DNA from: Trigonopsis variabilis
Taxonomy: Eukaryota; Ascomycota; Trigonopsidomycetes; Trigonopsidales; Trigonopsidaceae
Direction: 5' to 3'
DNA length: 64,000 nucleotides
Assembly (NCBI GenBank): GCA_003707065.3
Contig: PPXM03000003.1
Span: forward strand, 1,054,001-1,118,000
In this document: positions 1 to 10,687 of the stretch, in pieces
How positions within the stretch are numbered: position 1 is the first letter of the stretch
How the letters are laid out: each line of letters opens with the position of its first letter
Notes under the pieces: model-generated
Databases searched by the model: none
Seen by the model: only the letters and a program-made list of their open reading frames with translations
What the model was told of the DNA's origin: nothing
Made by a program: the position numbers and the translations under genes

Positions 1-1
1 G

Positions 2-2068
2 GAAGGTGAAACAATAACACTAGATACCGCTGGCCAGGCCACAAGCTCCTGTTCATCGTCTTATCGAGCTACTGGAGGGCTTTCTTTGAAGAAATTGGCG
101 GGGAATTTGCGCTCAAGGGCTATTGATGAGGATGCGATGAACGCAAAGGGTGATTATAAGCTCTACAAGTCTAAAAAGAGAGATAGATACAAACGGCGAA
201 TACCAGATATGAACGCGTTTGATGGGGAAAATAATTTGATATCTAGTTATGGCCAGGAATATGAACATAATACCATATCGAAGGTTGGCTCAAAGATACT
301 TACTGCTTTTAGGACCATGAAAGCTGCATTAAGGAGCAAGAGATTTCATCTCACATTGGATGATCCTGAAGAGTCAAAACTTCGTCCTTCATCAACCGAT
401 TGCGCGTTAAATATGCCGAGTTTCTTGGAGATCTACCAGCCAGGAGATCAAGAAGAGGAAGTTGGTGATTCTTTTGATGACAACGATATCCCTGCGACCC
501 CGTCTGTTAATTCAGACGTTGAACCCCATGATATCACCAGTCTATACCTGACTAATAAATTTAAGCACTGTAATGACTATGTATCTAAACGTGTGAAATA
601 TAAACAAAATCTTCAACCTAATCGTCCATTGGGCTTATGGGATTTGGCCACATGGCAAAATGGGGAACCTAATCTCCACCTGGATTTATCACTTGAAAGA
701 GCTTCAGGCGAGTCAAGAAAGGAGTTATGTACCTCTGAAGAAATGCGAGGGTGCGATGGATACAGTCTCGGCGATGTCCTCATGGACAGGGAGTTCTGCA
801 TACTTTATGATTTATTGAAGCAGTCGATGAATCGAGGGGACTTTAGGGTTGGAAAAAAGTTAGGAGGAGGAGGATTCGGGAGCGTTGTAGCCGTAATGAG
901 ACGAAAGGATCATAGGCCGCTTGCTTTGAAAGTTATAAACAGGCAACATGTTTCCGATATATCCCAGAAAGAGTCAATTGAAGCAGAAAAAGATATCCTG
1001 ATCCATCTGACTAACTCTAAGGCAAAATGGTCGGTAATCATGGACAGCTGGTGAGTGACCAGGCAATATGCTAGTTCCTGTGAGCTAATCACCAGGTTTC
1101 AGGATTCTACAAACTTGTACTTTGGAATATCGTTATTCTGCGGAGGGACCTTGATCGAATTGTCTCGATCATTGCATGCGAAGATGGCCATCACAGAGCC
1201 TCTTGTCCGGTATGCTGAGAAATGAAAAGAGCTCTAATATTGTAAGGTTTTATGCCATGGAGATGATTCTTGCAGTTGAGGAGCTCCATAACCTGGGTAA
1301 ATTGCACTGCGGTTCTTTGTCTGACTTGAAGGAATCATTCACAGAGATATCAAACCAGATAACTTTCTTATCGACTCCCTTGGACACATAAAGGTGACCG
1401 ATTTCGGCATTTCTTGCCGGGCAAATAAGAAGCGGCGGGGGAAACCCGAGTATCTCAGAGGCCGATGCGGGACTCCGGGTTACGAAAGTCCGGAAATAGT
1501 GTTCGGTTCTCCTTATGATGGAAGGACTGATTATTGGTCTCTGGGTATGGTTGTTTATGAACTATTCTATGACGTTAATCCGGTCATAGATTACCGGTTC
1601 CGAAAGGACAAAGACGAGGACAATGTGAATCAAGAAATTGAGGTTGGCACGAAGAAATTATGTGACGATCTTGTTCTTCCTGAACGTGACTATGATACCT
1701 TTGCGGCTAGGTCTTTTCTCTCAGGCATCCTTCGTCCTCAGCATGAGCGGCTGGGTGCTCGCGTTTATGTAGAAGCCAAGCGGGGAAAAAGAGTGTCTGC
1801 TCTAACAGCAAAGAATGACGCTGTGGATATAAAACGTCATGTGTGGTTTAGAGACGTCGACTGGAATAACCTGACCACCAAGATATCTCCGTTTATTCCT
1901 CTCCTGGACAAGCCTGATTGTATTGTGGACTATTTCCAAGAAGCATCAAACCTCGAGGAGCCTGGAGACGCTGCTGACCGTCTGTCCCATTGCGACGTCT
2001 TAATACATGGGTCCTCAGTGGAATGGAAGAATGCCGAAGAAGGTGTACCAACGATGATTTTTCTTTAA
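2..2068 (+). CDS. AGC-type serine/threonine protein kinase, 5' end outside window
   Basis: The reading frame is already open at the left edge, so the start lies outside. Reconstructed exons are 2-1050, 1096-1209, 1247-1296 and 1332-2068, giving 649 visible residues. Splicing at these sites joins three frames into one kinase domain: the glycine loop GGGGFG, ATP lysine in LALKVI, the AGC-like FQDSTNLYF strand, [11 protein letters not shown], and DYWSLG. The APE motif reads SPE (GTPGYESPE). A long region of about 280 residues without recognisable domains precedes the kinase. No clear C-terminal AGC hydrophobic motif is seen, so this is a divergent AGC member and I cannot name an orthologue. The three introns are 45, 37 and 35 bp; the second and third end in AAG. 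Apart from the missing 5' part the gene looks intact. Confidence 0.8.
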
Positions 2069-2316
2069 GGGATATTGTCATTTTCACCTCTTTCTACTGG
2101 CCTTGATCGGCATTTGATGGATGGCTGAAGAATATAGTATTAAAAAAAATGACTTTTAAAAACGCACAGAACCAACGACCATCGTAGACTCTGGAAGACT
2201 CTGTAGTAATTTCCTCAGTAGATCAGATCTGAGTAGATATTTCTCTACTGTTCTCGCATGCGTTACCGTCAGTCAGCTATTACCGGTGCCACCATTAACT
2301 GGAGCATTGGAAGGAA

Positions 2317-3190
2317 ATGAAAAGAATGGGCAACGGACCAGAGAGTGAAGCAAAAAAGATACGAGGGCAGGATATAGACTTCGAGGGAATGTTTGAAGGG
2401 TTCAAGCAGCAATTGGATACCTATCATACTGACCGAGAGTTCATCATCAAGGCTTCGCGAGATATCACTGCGGCCGCAAAGAAGATAATATTTGCTCTCC
2501 AGCGGTGAGAAGATAGACGATTCTGGTGCTGACTACAGGGTGAACGATTATGAACGACCATTACCGGCCAAGGTGAACAAAGACATTGAAGACAATGAAG
2601 CCAAGATCCGTGAGAAGCTGGACAGTGTGCGGCCTTATTTAGAAGGAAAAAACTTATGGAGGTTTGTTTATTTTTCCTATTGGCTCAGAAACTTAAATCT
2701 AGGTACAAAAAACAAATTACAGGAGGTCTGCAAGAATATGTAAGTGACGATGTGACCTGGATGATGAGCTAAGTGGAAGATTGAAGCATTATCATTTCGG
2801 AATTTTTTACAGAACAAAGAGTTGATCATTCTGGAACAAATCACAGCGATCATTGGTTACAGCGTCGCTGACTTGAATGACTATGTTTTGGGGATCATGG
2901 ACTGTACAGGAGAAATGATGCGATATGCAGTATCTCATCCATCTCAAGGCAACAACCAGATTGCGCCATTGACTTTTCAGATTTTGGTGTATATGCGTCT
3001 CATCAAACGAGGAGTGGATGATATTTCCACTGCAGGAGTTGGAGGTCTGATAAATAAAGAGTTTGAATTGAAACGACAAGCTTTGAATCAAAGTCTCGGA
3101 AAGGTTGAGAATGCCATTTATTCTGTCACTGTCAGAGGAAGTGAGAGGCCGGTTGGGTGGATACCTCAAGAACAAACTGCTAGGGAGTGA
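2317..3190 (+). CDS. Translin-associated factor X (TRAX) homologue
   Basis: TRAX pairs with translin in the C3PO endoribonuclease, which processes small RNAs and tRNA fragments. Exons 2317-2504, 2539-2661, 2703-2739 and 2813-3190 join into 241 residues. Family features are the helix with SRDIT followed by an IIFALQR-like segment (near residues 48-63), LQEY, LNDYVLGIMDCTGEMMR (the TRAX DxxLGxxDLTGELMR helix) and KVENAIYSVTVRGSE near the C-terminus. The acidic E/D positions in these helices are where the TRAX catalytic residues lie. The ATG at 2317 gives a normal N-terminus, and the length is slightly short for the family (about 240-300). Introns are 34, 41 and 73 bp; the second uses an unusual GTTTGT donor. 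No translin gene is in this window. The last about 12 codons after RGSERP are not conserved and could be affected by an unseen splice. Confidence 0.85.
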
Positions 3191-3488
3191 CCTAAGTGAA
3201 CTGAAGACGAAAGATTGGGGTGTATTTAAGTCAAGACGGATGAATAAATCCTTGAAGACCTACTTACGGTATGGACAAGACAGGACGGTTTCTGAAACGA
3301 GCTATATGATTTGATGAGTGAATTGGACTAATTACGAACAAGGGGAACATTGTCAGCACTTTGGCCTTTACTATCTATATATAAAGTCTATTTCTAGAAT
3401 ACAACCATGTAGCACTCATGAGCTCACTCCCTAGTCGAGCTACTAATCTGTTTATTCCCATTTATACTTTTAGTCTTTTTACTCACGT

Positions 3489-5003
3489 TCAACGACCTGT
3501 TAGCCGTTTCTCCAAAGGACGGGCGAGGATATGGCCAACAAAAGCAAAAGCAAAAGATAATTCAAAGCCGATATCGCCACCATCGGGTCCAACCATTTTA
3601 GCAATTGGACCGGTGAACCAGATCTGCCACATTCCAACCACAGCTCCAGCGACGCCGCAGGCAAAAGCAAAAATGGCGGCATAGCCTATAGGGTAAGCCA
3701 CCGAAGGCTTATCCCAGTCATGGACATTATAGGTGGATTGCTGGATCCTGCCCTTACGGAAGATCCAGTGCTCTGACAGAGCGATGGCCTGATAGATAGC
3801 TATCCAGTATCCAATGATATTCAAAAAGTCTTGGAGATATTCGGTGAAGGAGTAGTAAGCGGGGATCGCGACTCCAATGCTTACTCCGCTACCAATGATG
3901 ATCCAGACGGCTCTAGGAATGATTAAGAAGATAGGGTCAAAGGCTTGAGCTGACAGAGAGGCAGAATAGAAGGTGACAATAGTGTTAGCAATCAAGCCAA
4001 GAGCCAGGATGACAATGCAGAATTGACCAAAGCCATGGAGAGAGTCATGGACCATCAAAGCAAACAAAAGACCACCAAAAGAGTTTTGGGTATATTGCTG
4101 AGAATAATATGCTGAGTTCATGGCGCACATGCCCACAGCAACACCAATGATCTCGCCTAGAACCAGAGGGGCACCGACTCCAACAAAGACAGTAATGAAA
4201 ATCTTCCATGAAGGGGTTTTCGCGGGAAGGTAGACCGTATAATCAGACGAGAAAGCTGACCAGGTGGAGCTGAAACCATAGATGACTGCAGCAAAAGACA
4301 AGACCGACGCAGCTTCAACACTGCCTGATCCCATCGTGCCCACCGAAAAGGTGTGGCTTTTTGCCACACAGGCGATAATCACCATAAACATAGCCAACAC
4401 TGGCACCCAGGACCAGCGCTCGACGTGTAGAACGACGCGGTGGCCGAAAAAAGCAACGGCCATACTGACCAAGGAAACGATAAGGATGGCACCCCAGGGC
4501 GATAAGCCACCGTTATTCACAGTATGAAGCAATTGAGCAGCAGTAATGACATTGACTGCAGCAAATCCAAGCGCAGTCAAGACATTTAACAGCGAAAAGA
4601 TCTTGACCCCATGGACTCCACACCAATAACGGGAAAAAGCCATCTGCCGTAGCCCAAACTTGGGCCCAAAAATGGCAAAGTAGCCCACCGGAATAACACC
4701 AAGAATGTTAAACAATATAATCACGGCCACAGAATCCCAAAAGGCGAGCCCATACACTGTTGGAGCAAGAACACCAGTGGATACCGATGAGACAATAAAA
4801 TTGCTCGACGTCCATAACGTAAATAAATTCAACAAATTATCGGTTTGTTCATCTTCATAAACTCTTTCAACCCCACGGCTTTCTAATTGGGTCTTATCCG
4901 CAAAAGTTTGAAATTTCTCACGAAGCTGCCATCTTTTTTTGGAGTCCTCGGGATAAACCTTGATCGTAGGCCCATTAATATCGAGCTGCTTAAACATAGA
5001 CAT
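3489..5003 (-). CDS. NCS1 purine-cytosine permease (Fcy2/FcyB type)
   Basis: A single-exon gene of 504 residues, the usual size for fungal Fcy2-type transporters, which are proton symporters of cytosine, purines and related compounds at the plasma membrane. About twelve hydrophobic segments are visible. They start after a roughly 60-residue hydrophilic N-terminus with the family motif RGVERVYEDEQTDN just before the first membrane helix. The segment IPVGYFAIFGPKFGLRQM matches the conserved PxGPKxGLRQM signature region. The C-terminal tail is short and basic. Start codon is the ATG at 5003; a second in-frame ATG follows two codons later. It is the left-most member of a group with a C2H2 regulator, dipeptidase, SDR and GS-like ligase. 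A GATA-type motif lies about 260 bp upstream. Substrate cannot be fixed from sequence reading. Confidence 0.88.
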   Translation of the reverse strand: MSMFKQLDINGPTIKVYPEDSKKRWQLREKFQTFADKTQLESRGVERVYEDEQTDNLLNLFTLWTSSNFIVSSVSTGVLAPTVYGLAFWDSVAVIILFNILGVIPVGYFAIFGPKFGLRQMAFSRYWCGVHGVKIFSLLNVLTALGFAAVNVITAAQLLHTVNNGGLSPWGAILIVSLVSMAVAFFGHRVVLHVERWSWVPVLAMFMVIIACVAKSHTFSVGTMGSGSVEAASVLSFAAVIYGFSSTWSAFSSDYTVYLPAKTPSWKIFITVFVGVGAPLVLGEIIGVAVGMCAMNSAYYSQQYTQNSFGGLLFALMVHDSLHGFGQFCIVILALGLIANTIVTFYSASLSAQAFDPIFLIIPRAVWIIIGSGVSIGVAIPAYYSFTEYLQDFLNIIGYWIAIYQAIALSEHWIFRKGRIQQSTYNVHDWDKPSVAYPIGYAAIFAFACGVAGAVVGMWQIWFTGPIAKMVGPDGGDIGFELSFAFAFVGHILARPLEKRLTGR

Positions 5004-6423
5004 GGCGCCTGCCCTTTCTTATATTTTATATCGCCTGGAATGCGTTCTTTTCGGTCTTTAGGTGGTGACGAGTTGCGCAGTCGCAGTCACTTTGTCATTT
5101 TGGTCGTCCTAACTGAGAGGACAGAAAGGGCGCAGAGAACGGGTGACAAGAGCGCTACCAGACATGGAGATCTCATTGCAGGGATCCTAGACCATCAAGT
5201 AGCTCCAAAAGCTTAGGCTTGTATGAAGTTAAGGATCAATCTCTTCCATAAAATAGACTCTACTTATCTTACGACCTTTTTCCTCTAAGGTTCCTTGCCC
5301 GGATTTACTGGTCCGTAGCGCTATCATGAGCCACATCGCCCGGATAACGGCGGGCTGCTAACTATAGGCCCCAACCCTCCGATTCTAGTGTTACTCACCG
5401 GTCTCACGAGTGATGTCAACCGTCAATATTGAATGGGGGCCTTGCTAGTCTAGCAAACAAAGACAGTAGGTATATTGCATTGCCCTGTGTGTCTCTAAAT
5501 ATGGGAATGTACGCCCGCATTAAGTGTTTTGAAAGCGTATTTTCTCAGACTGGAAGCTCTATACACTCTATACAGAAAAGATCCAGGGCAACGGCACCGG
5601 TCTCTATCCGCTACACAGGATTCCGACATCGCCTACCGTCTAATCTTTTGTACAAGAGAGGATTAGATGTACTCGACACGTGGTTAATTACAAGTCTCAA
5701 TGCAGATTCTCTCAGCTGCAGCAGTGAGTTGAAACTGCTGATAAAGGGACGACTGAAGGTAGCAATAGTATCAGGAGCATTGTCGTAGTTATATCTTTCC
5801 GAGGCTAGGCGACGTTACAGATCCTATGTCAGATCCCCTATGTCATATTGATCTGTGAACTGACATCTTGTCTGAAGCCTTGACCCTCAAGGTAGTCAAT
5901 TCAGCCGTGTAATTTACAATGGCCCAAAAGAATAAACTGGTGACTCGTAATCAAGTGATAAATGTCGCCAAGACAAGACGGTCTGGTTCAGCAGAAATGC
6001 AAACAAGTATTTAACCCCAGCCACATTCCACATAGAATTCCAGCATTATAAGGACCCTTCTGTAGCTATAATCATAAAGCTCGATAGAATGGACCCTTCC
6101 AGGATAGTCTCAGATAATGACTCTACTATTCACCCTCTAGCACAGGCTTGACGTTACTTGCGCCGTACTTGGGGCGCAGTTAGGGTGATTTTGTCCTCAA
6201 GTCGAAAGAGACAGAAAATACCCTTACGAGAAAGAGGTCTTATGGAAGCACCTGTGGGAGGAAACAACTGTGCATCGACTGGTCAGACGATTACCGAGCG
6301 GATTTGCTCGGAACTGCAGGCCAATTGCATAGTTTCCATAGTATAACAAATGAGAACGATAGCGACTTGATCTCGCGAGTGCTCATCACTGAGAACGTTC
6401 ATAGCTGAGCGTGATCCCATCGA
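5004..6423. other. Intergenic 1.4 kb, permease promoter side
   Basis: Between the start of the permease (minus) and the 3' end of the C2H2 factor (minus). An open frame of 119 codons at 5429-5788 has no recognisable motif and no codon pattern like its neighbours. Nothing else was identified beyond the GATA-type motif at 5263-5270. Confidence 0.4.
5263..5270 (-). promoter_or_regulatory. GATA-type motif upstream of the permease
   Basis: CTTATCTT on the plus strand reads AAGATAAG towards the permease, matching the HGATAR consensus bound by AreA-type fungal GATA factors. It lies about 260 bp upstream of the start codon. Short motifs occur by chance; weight comes from the double sites upstream of two neighbouring genes. 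Confidence 0.35.
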
Positions 6424-8298
6424 CTATTCGGGCCAGTGAGCTAAAAGGCAACGACAGAGTCCCCAACATCCTCTCTGCTGGAGCAGACCTCTTTTTATCA
6501 ATTCCATTATCCCTTGGGCGGAATTATTCTCGTCGAATTCAATACTATTTTGCACCAAGAGCTCTCGTAAGTACTCTTTTGACCTGATGCAGACAAGAGT
6601 GCGAGAGTGGTCCATGGTCACAGCATAACAGTAAACGACAATCAGTATATAAAGAAGAGACAACTTTTCTGCAGGGCCTCTGAGATTTTGCGAAGGTTTC
6701 ACATGCGCGTGAATAACCCAAGATATGGTAGACGTGAGAGGACTTAGCTGGAACGGTTCAAGATGAGTCTTATCTTCGACATTGCCCACTTCTCCAGCCC
6801 TATTTAGGGTGAGCGATATACTTGATCTAATGTCAATTGGGCCACTGCTTCCTACCGCAACTAGATGTCGAATATGAGGGTCACTGACAGTATGGACCCG
6901 AACAACGGCCAAATGCCATAGAGACCAAGACAGATAATGTTTTGAATCAGTATATCTCGAGCAATTCCCAGCTGACTCAATATGACAAGCTAGATTTTCT
7001 AGCATCTGGCTAATCTCCTTACAGCGGTGTTTAATATCAACCTTAATCAGAGGAAATGCTTTATAGAGATTCAGAATCATTTCATGACAAGCGCAGACTG
7101 CAATTAAACACGTAAAAGGCTCTATTTCAGCAGAAGAACTCTTATTATCGAAATATGTGTGCACATTTTCACATTGAATCAAGTCATCCACACACAGACG
7201 GCCTTCAGCCCACGATGAGGTTGAACAAGGTAAGGGAGTCGTTATCTCGGCAATAGACAGCCACGGAGATGAGTAGTTGAATAGACTTGCTAGAATTCCA
7301 ATCACATACAGCGCCCACAAGACTCTTTTCTTGGTCTCCAGTTGAACTAATTCATGGTTGCTGGCTTCCCGTAGAGCTGAACGAGTCACCTGAATGCTTA
7401 TCCAGCCGTGGCTCCTCATGATGGCAGTTAGACATGGAAAATAAGGGTACAGTCGCTGGAGTATGTCTTTATCATTTATGAGCAGTCCTGTGAAAGAATA
7501 AATTGCCAATGCCTGAATTGTCCACAGTAGATCAAGGCGATTTGAATCAGCTTGGAGGTATAATTGTAAGATACTAAATCCAGAATGCCAAAATTCCTTT
7601 CCCATTGAAATATCCTTCTCATCTCCAGCATAAAAGCAGCCCGCTGAAGCGATCGCCCGAACTAAAGATGCGGGAGCCGTTTTTGGATCAAATGACTTAC
7701 GATGGATTAGTGGAAGAATTGCATCAAAAGAATAAAAGAATTCTTCAATAAAATGATCAAAAAATTCAGGAGGGAAGAAAGGGCGAACGGTAAAGTAGTG
7801 GTGAAGACGTGGATCGTATTGCCGAGGTAAATCCACAGTTTCAAAGGGCGGCAAGATAACTTCGCCACAGAAGTTTGTCTTTTCATTTCTATCAGACGGT
7901 AAGCTCTGAAATGGAGCTAAAGCGGGGATAATTTGTGATTGCGGTAGATCATTGATAGCCTCAGTCAAGTGGAGTGCCATCAAAATATTAGATGGGCGAT
8001 TGCATGGATATAATTTAGATCCGACATCAAAACCTCGTGCCATGGATATTCCATTCTGGTGAGAAGATGAACGTGAACTCCCCTTGGAGCGGTGCGTACG
8101 AACATTCTCTTGATGAAAACGGCGATTATGTCGGGTCAAATGGTCCGAGCGAGTAAAAGATCGCTTACAAATATCACACGAAAGAAGAATTTGCGTGTTC
8201 TGATGAGAACGTTGGTGTCTCTTCAGATTCTCATGGCGAGTGAATTGTTTCCCGCAAGTTGAACAGCTGTGGATAACGCGGCGAGCTGAGTCGTTCAT
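6424..8298 (-). CDS. C2H2 zinc-finger transcription factor with fungal MHR domain
   Basis: A single-exon gene of 624 residues. Two classical C2H2 fingers start at residue 11: C-x2-C with HENLKRHQRSH, then CDICKRSFTRSDHLTRHNRRFH. A basic/serine-rich linker follows, then a long region typical of the fungal-specific transcription factor (middle homology) domain, with FFDHFIEEFFYSFDAILPLIH and a helix-rich C-terminal half. Proteins with this layout bind DNA through the finger pair and often control catabolic genes beside them. Start is the ATG at 8298, only about 10 residues before the first finger cysteine. It sits between the permease and the dipeptidase in the same orientation, which suggests a pathway-specific regulator (inference). 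A tandem GATA motif lies about 40 bp upstream of the start. Confidence 0.85.
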   Translation of the reverse strand: MNDSARRVIHSCSTCGKQFTRHENLKRHQRSHQNTQILLSCDICKRSFTRSDHLTRHNRRFHQENVRTHRSKGSSRSSSHQNGISMARGFDVGSKLYPCNRPSNILMALHLTEAINDLPQSQIIPALAPFQSLPSDRNEKTNFCGEVILPPFETVDLPRQYDPRLHHYFTVRPFFPPEFFDHFIEEFFYSFDAILPLIHRKSFDPKTAPASLVRAIASAGCFYAGDEKDISMGKEFWHSGFSILQLYLQADSNRLDLLWTIQALAIYSFTGLLINDKDILQRLYPYFPCLTAIMRSHGWISIQVTRSALREASNHELVQLETKKRVLWALYVIGILASLFNYSSPWLSIAEITTPLPCSTSSWAEGRLCVDDLIQCENVHTYFDNKSSSAEIEPFTCLIAVCACHEMILNLYKAFPLIKVDIKHRCKEISQMLENLACHIESAGNCSRYTDSKHYLSWSLWHLAVVRVHTVSDPHIRHLVAVGSSGPIDIRSSISLTLNRAGEVGNVEDKTHLEPFQLSPLTSTISWVIHAHVKPSQNLRGPAEKLSLLYILIVVYCYAVTMDHSRTLVCIRSKEYLRELLVQNSIEFDENNSAQGIMELIKRGLLQQRGCWGLCRCLLAHWPE

Positions 8299-8954
8299 CT
8301 TATACTGCTCATTGAATCACCCGAAGTTCCCTCTATCTTATCTCATCAGCAAGGGTGATAACTCGAATGTGGATATCCCTGTAGAGATCAACTTCTCATT
8401 GATCCCCGTCGGGTCGTGCCTATGTTACCCGTAACGTCTCTCCATCTAGCAAGGACTGGCTTGGTTGATAGAATCACACGATGTCTATTCAATTCTTTCT
8501 GTACGAGTCTTGAACTTATTGTAGTTTCTCTCTTGTTGATTTTACTGAGTAATCATCTGGCTGGCGTATATAGTTTTACTATTCGAAGGTCGCTTTTTAC
8601 CAAGAGGCCGCCCAAATTACGACGTAGGATCCATTGTTTTCGAGTTCTGTCTCAGAAACTTTTGATTATCCAACCTAAAAGTTTAGTGTGTCGGAAAATC
8701 ATAAATGATAACACATGACAGGGACATGGGGCTTCTGCTCATAGCATCGAGACAGTCTCTCTCAAAATTTGGGTAATCGAAGGGAAGGATATGCGGATAT
8801 GACTCGCATATCCTCTATATTCAAGTTTACGACGCTACATCTGTAGATGGATCTTTTGCTGGTTGGTGGTATACATAATAATTCTCACAAAGGTTTCCTG
8901 TCTTGTTGTAGTGACTGCTTCAAATTGAGAGTCACTCTTGGGATACAGCAGTGA
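8299..8954. other. Intergenic region between dipeptidase 3' end and C2H2 factor promoter
   Basis: 656 bp. It holds the C2H2 factor promoter with the tandem GATA motif at 8334-8343. A 100-codon open frame at 8416-8718 has no recognisable domain. Nothing else is seen. Confidence 0.4.
8334..8343 (-). promoter_or_regulatory. Tandem GATA motif upstream of the C2H2 factor
   Basis: TATCTTATCT on the plus strand reads AGATAAGATA towards the gene: two overlapping GATA cores, 36-45 bp before the start codon. The same GATAAGATA arrangement occurs upstream of the dipeptidase. Confidence 0.45.
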
Positions 8955-10187
8955 TTACTTTTCCGATTTCTGTCCCATGCTCTTTTTCAAGGCATCGGAA
9001 GAACCAGGATATAATTCGGGCATTTTTTCAGTTCCTTCGAACCAGATGTTCCAATTGCGGCCTGGCCAATTGCTCTCAACGGGGAGAGAGTCTGGCAGAG
9101 CTTGAATCCCTTTAGCTACTTCTTCGACTTGTTTCCAAGCCCGTAGGAGGTTTCCGCCCATAAGGCATAGAATCTGTTCATCGGTGGCGTCACTTTGCGC
9201 CATGACAGCCTTGATAAGGTCGGGATACTTAGAAACGTCTTCGATGCCCACTGGCCCATGAGGAGTGCCATCAAAATCTCCACCAATACCGACATGGTCC
9301 CAACCAGCTACCTTAGCGACATGAAGTATATGTGCAACTGCATCATCTAGGTTGGCGCTTTCAGGATCAGCAGACCTGGAAATGAATCTTGGAACAAAGG
9401 TGACATGGACAACCCCACCATTCTCCTTGAGACGCAATAAGACGTCATCAGGAACATTTCGCAGATGTTTGGTAACGCTGTAAGCCGAAGAATGTGAAAA
9501 GATAACCGGTGCTTTAGTATGATCGAGGATCTGCCGCATGGTGTCGTGAGAAACATGAGAAAGATCCAACATCATGCCAAGACGGTTATATTCTTTCACT
9601 GCTTCCACTCCATACTCCGACAGTCCTTTGTCTGGCAAGCCCATGGCCACAGAAGAAGCAGCCGTAGCAAAAGGATTATCACAATTATGCGTGACTGTGA
9701 TATATCTGACTCCAAGATCATAAAACTGGCGAATACAGGCAATGGAAGAATCAACCTGGTGCAGTCCCTCAGCGCCAAACATGCTTGCTAGCTTTCCCTT
9801 CTTCCAAGCTTCCCGCGCCTGGTCCGAGGTATAACAGATTTCAAAAGTATCCGGGTAGGCTCTCAACATCCTTTGGCACACATCAATTTGCTCCAAGCTG
9901 TCTCGTACAGCCGTGTTTGGGCGATTAAAATCTTGGTAGTCTGCGTCGGGAAACTTGCATTCAATGAAGACTGACCAAAACTGCATTCCAACTCGCCCTT
10001 TTCGCAGTCGAGGAATATCAGTATGATTGGTGGTCCCTGTCTCTAAGTTGAACTTTTCGTCATGGTAAAATTCATTGTGAAGCTGCGATCGGAGCAGGTA
10101 AGGGATGTCATTGTGAGTATCAATGATAGGTCCCAGTTTGCAGAGTCGATCAAACCTCTCGTCAATACTATTATCTTGGACAGTCAT
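8955..10187 (-). CDS. Membrane-dipeptidase family (peptidase M19) zinc hydrolase
   Basis: A single-exon gene of 410 residues, the normal size. M19 enzymes are binuclear zinc TIM-barrel peptidases that cleave dipeptides and some N-acyl or D-amino-acid bonds. Visible signature: the HxD metal pair in IIDTHNDIPYLL (H25, D27), a bridging glutamate in MFGAEGLHQV, histidines in MLDLSHVSHDTM, IFSHSSAYSVTKH, and GIGGDFDG for substrate and metal binding. No signal peptide or GPI-type tail is visible, so it is probably cytosolic, unlike mammalian renal dipeptidase. Start is the ATG at 10187. It lies in line with the C2H2 factor and near the SDR and GS-like ligase; together these suggest cleavage of a glutamyl conjugate or dipeptide-like intermediate (inference). 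Confidence 0.9.
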   Translation of the reverse strand: MTVQDNSIDERFDRLCKLGPIIDTHNDIPYLLRSQLHNEFYHDEKFNLETGTTNHTDIPRLRKGRVGMQFWSVFIECKFPDADYQDFNRPNTAVRDSLEQIDVCQRMLRAYPDTFEICYTSDQAREAWKKGKLASMFGAEGLHQVDSSIACIRQFYDLGVRYITVTHNCDNPFATAASSVAMGLPDKGLSEYGVEAVKEYNRLGMMLDLSHVSHDTMRQILDHTKAPVIFSHSSAYSVTKHLRNVPDDVLLRLKENGGVVHVTFVPRFISRSADPESANLDDAVAHILHVAKVAGWDHVGIGGDFDGTPHGPVGIEDVSKYPDLIKAVMAQSDATDEQILCLMGGNLLRAWKQVEEVAKGIQALPDSLPVESNWPGRNWNIWFEGTEKMPELYPGSSDALKKSMGQKSEK

Positions 10188-10687
10188 TGAGGCTTTGTAT
10201 CTAAGGATTCCCCCTCATTCTTATATAGTAGCTCAACGGTTGCTTCGATAAGATAAATGAAGCTTACCTAAGATCCCAACCGCATGGAATACGGCCCTGG
10301 TTGCTCGGCTAAGTCGTCAGTCCATTGGTGGGCATTCCCAGTAGAACCAGCCGTTACAGTTGAGTACAATTCTTGTCACGTAATGATAGGGGAAAGCCTA
10401 TCATTATTGGGTGCAGCGGGATGTTTTAGTGTAAGACCGCATTGCCATTTTTCAGAACACCAATTGAGTCTTGGAAGCAAATTAGCTAGATCTAGAAGGA
10501 GTGAATGACCATGTATGGACTCGATAGTGTTGTTCCTAGATATTTTCAGCCAGTGCCAAATTGAGGAACGTGCCTCCATTTGTGGTTAAATTTGTAGTTA
10601 AAGAATCTATCTTGTGTACTCTAGTATTTAGGCGATAATAAGATCTTACGTAGTAATCAAGGCCTTCGAAGTAGTATTACTTATTGC
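10188..10687. other. Intergenic region, dipeptidase promoter
   Basis: 500 bp between the dipeptidase start and the SDR 3' end. It holds the tandem GATA motif at 10247-10256. No gene is seen. Confidence 0.4.
10247..10256 (+). promoter_or_regulatory. Tandem GATA motif upstream of the dipeptidase
   Basis: GATAAGATAA lies 60-69 bp upstream of the dipeptidase start. GATA factors can act in either orientation. The double core is the same as upstream of the C2H2 regulator gene. Confidence 0.45.

Noticed and set aside
2807-3175. 122-codon minus-strand frame
   Set aside because: Complement of the last TRAX exon, whose plus-strand product is clearly conserved.
3105-3314. Alternative 3' frame for TRAX
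   Set aside because: It leaves the conserved VENAIYSVTVRGSE frame and has no clear splice.
5429-5788. 119-codon frame upstream of the permease
   Set aside because: No motif, no similarity recognised, unusual composition.
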